From Clostridium sp. BJN0001 (lineage in GTDB: Bacteria; Bacillota; Clostridia; Clostridiales; Clostridiaceae), in the NCBI RefSeq assembly GCF_022869825.1, contig NZ_CP094971.1, forward strand, positions 2,145,001 to 2,209,000: a stretch of DNA of 64,000 nucleotides, in the 5' to 3' direction. Numbering within the stretch: the stretch's first letter is position 1; the number at the start of each line of letters is the position of its first letter. This document shows, piece after piece, positions 60,575-64,000 of the stretch. The notes under the pieces were generated by a model. That model was not told the DNA's origin. It did no database searches and saw only the letters and a list, made by a program, of their open reading frames with translations. The position numbers and the translations under genes are program-made.

Positions 60575-60603
60575 ATTATATTCTCTTTTTTGAAATATGA
60601 CAA
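60575..60603 (-). promoter_or_regulatory. cadC-cadA promoter
   Basis: TTGTCA (60598-60603), 17 bases, TATAAT (60575-60580), minus strand. Confidence 0.75.
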
Positions 60604-60640
60604 ACATTTTTTCCATATAATTTTACTTTTTAAATAAAAA

Positions 60641-60710
60641 AATACACAACACTAAGAACTTGCTTACATAAATTAAATATTTATGTAAGCAAATTCTAAT
60701 GTTGTGTATT
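60641..60710 (-). terminator. Terminator of the glycolytic operon
   Basis: Long two-part hairpin: outer AATACACAACA/TGTTGTGTATT and inner TTGCTTACATAAA/TTTATGTAAGCAA, with T-rich tail, after tpiA. Confidence 0.85.
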
Positions 60711-60731
60711 CTATCTATTAATTACTATAGA

Positions 60732-61481
60732 TTAATAATTAACAATCTTAGAGAAGTCTTCTGCTTTAAGGCTTGCTCCTCCAACTAAAGCGCCGTCTAT
60801 GTCAGACATAGCCATTTGCTCTTTAATTGTATTTGGTTTAACAGATCCACCGTATTGGATTCTTACTTTGTCTGCAACTTCTTTTCCAAACATTCCAGCT
60901 ACTACGTTTCTTATAGCTGCAATTGTTTCATTAGCTTGTTCCTTAGTTGCAGTCTTTCCTGTTCCTATAGCCCAGATTGGTTCGTAAGCTATAACAACTT
61001 TTTCAGCCTGTTCTTTAGTTAATCCTGCTAAATCACTCTTAATCTGAATAGCGATAAAGTCGTTAGTAATTCCGCTTTCTCTCTGTTCTAAAGTTTCTCC
61101 ACAGCAAAGAATTGGAAGTAAATTATGCTCAAAAGCCTTTTTAACTTTCTTATTTAATGCTGAATCAGTTTCATTAAAATAAGTTCTTCTTTCACTATGT
61201 CCTAAAATTACATAGTCAATTCCTAAAGTTTCAAGCATACTTGGAGAAACTTCTCCTGTAAATGCTCCGCTTTCTTCAAAGTGCATGTTCTGTGCACCTA
61301 TCTTTATGTTAGTTCCTTCTACAGCTTTTTTTACTGCATCTAAGCATACAAATGTTGGGCAGATTACTACATCACATTTTGCATCCTTAACAAGTGGAGC
61401 TAATTCTTTAACAACTTTAACTGCTTCATCAACAGTTTTATTCATTTTCCAGTTACCTGCAATTATTGCTTTTCTAGACAT
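60732..61481 (-). CDS. tpiA: Triosephosphate isomerase
   Basis: A 249-residue TIM-barrel enzyme interconverting DHAP and glyceraldehyde-3-P. Catalytic Lys in AGNWKMN, His in GHSERR, Glu in [10 protein letters not shown]. The ATG at 61481 lies behind GAGGTG; the longer frame starts at the GTG within that site. Last gene of the glycolytic block. Confidence 0.97.
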   Translation of the reverse strand: MSRKAIIAGNWKMNKTVDEAVKVVKELAPLVKDAKCDVVICPTFVCLDAVKKAVEGTNIKIGAQNMHFEESGAFTGEVSPSMLETLGIDYVILGHSERRTYFNETDSALNKKVKKAFEHNLLPILCCGETLEQRESGITNDFIAIQIKSDLAGLTKEQAEKVVIAYEPIWAIGTGKTATKEQANETIAAIRNVVAGMFGKEVADKVRIQYGGSVKPNTIKEQMAMSDIDGALVGGASLKAEDFSKIVNY

Positions 61482-61538
61482 TATTTTCACCTCAAAATTT
61501 ATTTTGTTTGTTAAGTGCTTTATATTTCAAATTAAAAA

Positions 61539-62729
61539 TTAGTCATTTAATGCTGCGATTCCTGGTAATACTTTTCCTTCTAAGAATTCAAGAGAAGCTC
61601 CACCACCAGTAGATATATGAGTCATCTTGTTTCCAAATCCTAAAGTATTAACAGCAGCTGCAGAGTCTCCTCCACCTATTATAGTTGTTGCATTTGAATC
61701 TGCCATAGCCTTAGCTACTGCAATAGTTCCCTTATTGTAGTTTTCAAATTCAAATACTCCCATAGGTCCATTCCATACAACAGTCTTAGCATCTTTAATA
61801 GCTTCTGCATATAATTCTTCTGTTTTAGGTCCTATATCTAATCCCATATTTCCATCTGGAATGTTTTCATCTTCAGTTACTGTAGCTTTTACATCCTTAA
61901 ATTCAGTTGCTACTCTGTGGTCAACTGGTAATAAGAATTTAACTCCCTTTTCCTTAGCTTTTTCTATCATATCTTTAGCATAGTCTAATCTATCTGCTTC
62001 AACTAATGAAGATCCGATTTTAAATCCTTGAGCTTTTAAGAATGTATAAGCCATTCCTCCACCAATTATGATAGTGTTTACTTTATCTAAAAGATTATTT
62101 ATAACTGCGATTTTATCAGAAACTTTAGCTCCTCCTAAAATTGCAACAAATGGTCTTTCTGGATTTTCAACGGCATTTCCTAAGAACTTTAATTCTTTCT
62201 GAATTAAATATCCACATACTGCAGTCTTTAAGTAATCTGTAACACCTACAGTTGAACAATGAGCTCTATGAGCTGTTCCAAATGCATCATTAACAAATAC
62301 TTCAGCAAGACTTGCTAATTCTTTAGAGAATTCTTCTCCATTCTTAGTTTCTTCTTTTCTGTATCTAGTATTTTCAAGTAAAACAACGTCTCCGTCTTTC
62401 ATTTCTGCTATAGCCTTTTTAGCATTTTCTCCTACAACATTATCATCTGGAGCAAATTTTACTTCTTTTCCAAGCATTTCGCTTAATCTCTTAGCAACTG
62501 GTGCTAAAGATAATTCAGGCTTTGGTTCACCCTTTGGTTTTCCCATATGAGAACATAAGATTACTTTTGCATTATGTTCTACTAAATATTTTATTGTTGG
62601 CATAGCTCCAACTAATCTATTTTCATCAGTAATTTTTCCGTCTTTTAATGGTACATTAAAATCACATCTTACTAATACTTTTTTACCAGATACTTCTATA
62701 TCTTCGATAGTCTTTTTATTATAATTCAT
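61539..62729 (-). CDS. pgk: Phosphoglycerate kinase
   Basis: A 396-residue two-domain kinase making ATP from 1,3-bisphosphoglycerate. [13 protein letters not shown], the substrate-binding Arg regions, [10 protein letters not shown], and the nucleotide loop [10 protein letters not shown] are seen. Start at 62729 after GAGGTG. Sits between gap and tpiA. Confidence 0.97.
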   Translation of the reverse strand: MNYNKKTIEDIEVSGKKVLVRCDFNVPLKDGKITDENRLVGAMPTIKYLVEHNAKVILCSHMGKPKGEPKPELSLAPVAKRLSEMLGKEVKFAPDDNVVGENAKKAIAEMKDGDVVLLENTRYRKEETKNGEEFSKELASLAEVFVNDAFGTAHRAHCSTVGVTDYLKTAVCGYLIQKELKFLGNAVENPERPFVAILGGAKVSDKIAVINNLLDKVNTIIIGGGMAYTFLKAQGFKIGSSLVEADRLDYAKDMIEKAKEKGVKFLLPVDHRVATEFKDVKATVTEDENIPDGNMGLDIGPKTEELYAEAIKDAKTVVWNGPMGVFEFENYNKGTIAVAKAMADSNATTIIGGGDSAAAVNTLGFGNKMTHISTGGGASLEFLEGKVLPGIAALND

Positions 62730-62761
62730 ATTTTTCACCTCATAATTTTCATATATCTGAA

Positions 62762-62806
62762 AATGAGCCCGGCCTTATAAGTTAAACCTTAGAGACCGGA
62801 CCCATT
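62762..62806 (-). other. Stem-loop between gap and pgk
   Basis: AATGGGTCCGG pairs completely (two G-T) with CCGGGCTCATT across a 23-base loop that repeats CTTATAAGG. No T-run follows, so not a plain terminator; it may be an mRNA processing or stability element in the operon. Confidence 0.6.
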
Positions 62807-62860
62807 AAAGGACCTTATAAGAATGCTTTTTCAAACAACGAATCCTTATTAAGTATCAAA

Positions 62861-63871
62861 TTACTTTAATTCAGCAAAGTACTTGATTGTTCTAACCATC
62901 TGGCTAGTGTATGAATTTTCGTTATCATACCATGAAACTACTTTAACTAAAGTTGTTCCATCGCCTAAATCCATAACTTTTGTCTGAGTAGCATCGAATA
63001 AAGAACCATACTTGATTCCTACGATATCAGAAGAAACTAATTCTTCTTCAGTGTAACCAAATGAATCAGATTTAGCTGCTTTCATAGCTGCGTTTACTTC
63101 TTCTTCAGTTACTTTACCGTTAACGATAGCAACTAACTGAGTTAATGAACCAGTTGGAACTGGAACTCTCTGTGCACATCCGTCTAATACTCCTAATAAT
63201 TCTGGAATAACTAATCCAATTGCTTTTGCAGCACCAGTTGAGTTTGGTACTATGTTAACTGCAGCAGCTCTTGATCTTCTTAAATCACCTTTTCTCTGAG
63301 GTCCATCAAGAGTCATTTGATCTCCAGTATAAGCATGGATTGTAGTCATGTATCCTTTTTTAATCTTAGCTAAGTTGTTTAAAGTGTTAGCCATTGGAGC
63401 TAAGCAGTTTGTAGTACAAGATGCAGCTGAAATAACTGTATCTGAAGCCTTTAATACATTTTCATTTACGCTATAAACTACTGTTGGAAGATCGTTACCT
63501 GCTGGTGCTGAAATAACAACTTTCTTAGCACCTGCTTCGATATGAGCAGAAGCCTTAGCTTTTGAAGTATAGAATCCTGTACATTCAAGAACTACATCTA
63601 CTCCGATTTTTCCCCATGGAAGATCCTTTGCATCTTTTTCAGCATAGATCTTGATTGTCTTTCCATCAACTGTAATAGAATCTTCTCCAGCTGTAACTTT
63701 ATCAGCTAAAGCGTATCTTCCCTGTGATGAATCATACTTTAATAAATGAGCTAACATTCTTGGGCTAGTTAAGTCGTTGATTGCAACTACTTCATAACCT
63801 TCTGCTCCGAACATTTGTCTGAATGCAAGACGTCCAATACGTCCAAAACCATTAATTGCTACTTTTACCAT
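62861..63871 (-). CDS. gap: Glyceraldehyde-3-phosphate dehydrogenase
   Basis: A 336-residue NAD-dependent enzyme with the start [16 protein letters not shown], the catalytic Cys in [12 protein letters not shown] and the C-terminal [13 protein letters not shown]. Directly downstream of the cggR-type regulator gene. Confidence 0.98.
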   Translation of the reverse strand: MVKVAINGFGRIGRLAFRQMFGAEGYEVVAINDLTSPRMLAHLLKYDSSQGRYALADKVTAGEDSITVDGKTIKIYAEKDAKDLPWGKIGVDVVLECTGFYTSKAKASAHIEAGAKKVVISAPAGNDLPTVVYSVNENVLKASDTVISAASCTTNCLAPMANTLNNLAKIKKGYMTTIHAYTGDQMTLDGPQRKGDLRRSRAAAVNIVPNSTGAAKAIGLVIPELLGVLDGCAQRVPVPTGSLTQLVAIVNGKVTEEEVNAAMKAAKSDSFGYTEEELVSSDIVGIKYGSLFDATQTKVMDLGDGTTLVKVVSWYDNENSYTSQMVRTIKYFAELK

Positions 63872-63927
63872 TTTACAATTACCTCCTAATAATGCTTTGT
63901 AATTTTTTATAAAATAAATTTTACAAA

Positions 63928-64000
63928 CTAATTTAAATTATGCTCTAACTTTAATCTGTTAATTATTCCATATGCTGCTCCTTCATCAGTAACAAGCACA
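63928..64000 (-). CDS. cggR: CggR/SorC-type sugar-binding regulator (partial, C-terminal end)
   Basis: Only the last 23 codons lie in the window: [16 protein letters not shown] followed by LEHNLN and TAG. VTDEGAA is the conserved end of SorC-family regulators such as CggR, and cggR is the usual gene before gap in Firmicutes. Family from the end motif plus position. Confidence 0.75.
   Translation of the reverse strand, partial: VLVTDEGAAYGIINRLKLEHNLN

Overview
The window is about 28% GC with strong AGGAGG ribosome-binding sites. It carries a butyryl-CoA synthesis operon (crt-bcd-etfB-etfA-hbd) beside rex, a cggR-gap-pgk-tpi glycolytic block, HrcA/CIRCE-controlled groESL, and a guanine riboswitch on guaB. 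Together these point to a Clostridium (sensu stricto) chromosome from a saccharolytic, butyrate-type anaerobe. Nearly all genes lie on the minus strand. I cannot name the species from sequence alone.

Layout. 0-5 kb: bacteriohemerythrin, an HTH regulator, a metallo-beta-lactamase-fold hydrolase, a small secreted DUF2680 protein and an OmpR-type two-component system. 5.1-6.9 kb: 18 tRNA genes on the minus strand, built partly by tandem duplication and driven by two near-consensus promoters. 7-20 kb: rdgB, an unrecognised 533-residue protein, a solute-binding protein, gatCAB, ligA, pcrA, a candidate small RNA and an RsuA-type pseudouridine synthase. 20-34.6 kb: lytic transglycosylase, a seven-repeat protein, pgi, a CsoR/CopA copper locus, an amylase, the Pit/DUF47 phosphate pair and an iron-type alcohol dehydrogenase. 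34.6-37.6 kb: a small accessory island. 37.7-46 kb: guaA, guaB, an orphan pseudopilin, a SulP transporter and groESL. 46-64 kb: Ogg, a chemoreceptor, an MBOAT/DHHW acylation pair, the butyryl-CoA operon with rex, a cadC/cadA metal locus and the glycolytic block.

The most interesting region is the island at 34.6-37.6 kb, just downstream of guaA. It holds (a) a two-gene CBASS-like defence operon: a SLATT two-helix membrane effector followed by a CD-NTase (SMODS domain plus AGS-C sensor domain); (b) a very short holin-like hydrophobic peptide gene with a convergent antisense RNA, laid out like the txpA/ratA type I toxin-antitoxin pair; and (c) related terminator/hairpin sequences at both ends. 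A CIRCE-like operator (16 of 18 arm bases, exact 9-base spacer) lies immediately after the predicted defence promoter. Its distance from the -10 box (7 bases) is the same as in the perfect CIRCE of groESL in this window. This suggests, but does not prove, that the defence operon is repressed by HrcA and released when GroEL is overloaded.

Other non-obvious signals are a C-rich small RNA candidate with its own promoter and terminator (19.3-19.4 kb), a CopA-CopZ fusion that keeps an internal ribosome-binding site and ATG, and a csoR gene that appears to start at AUU.
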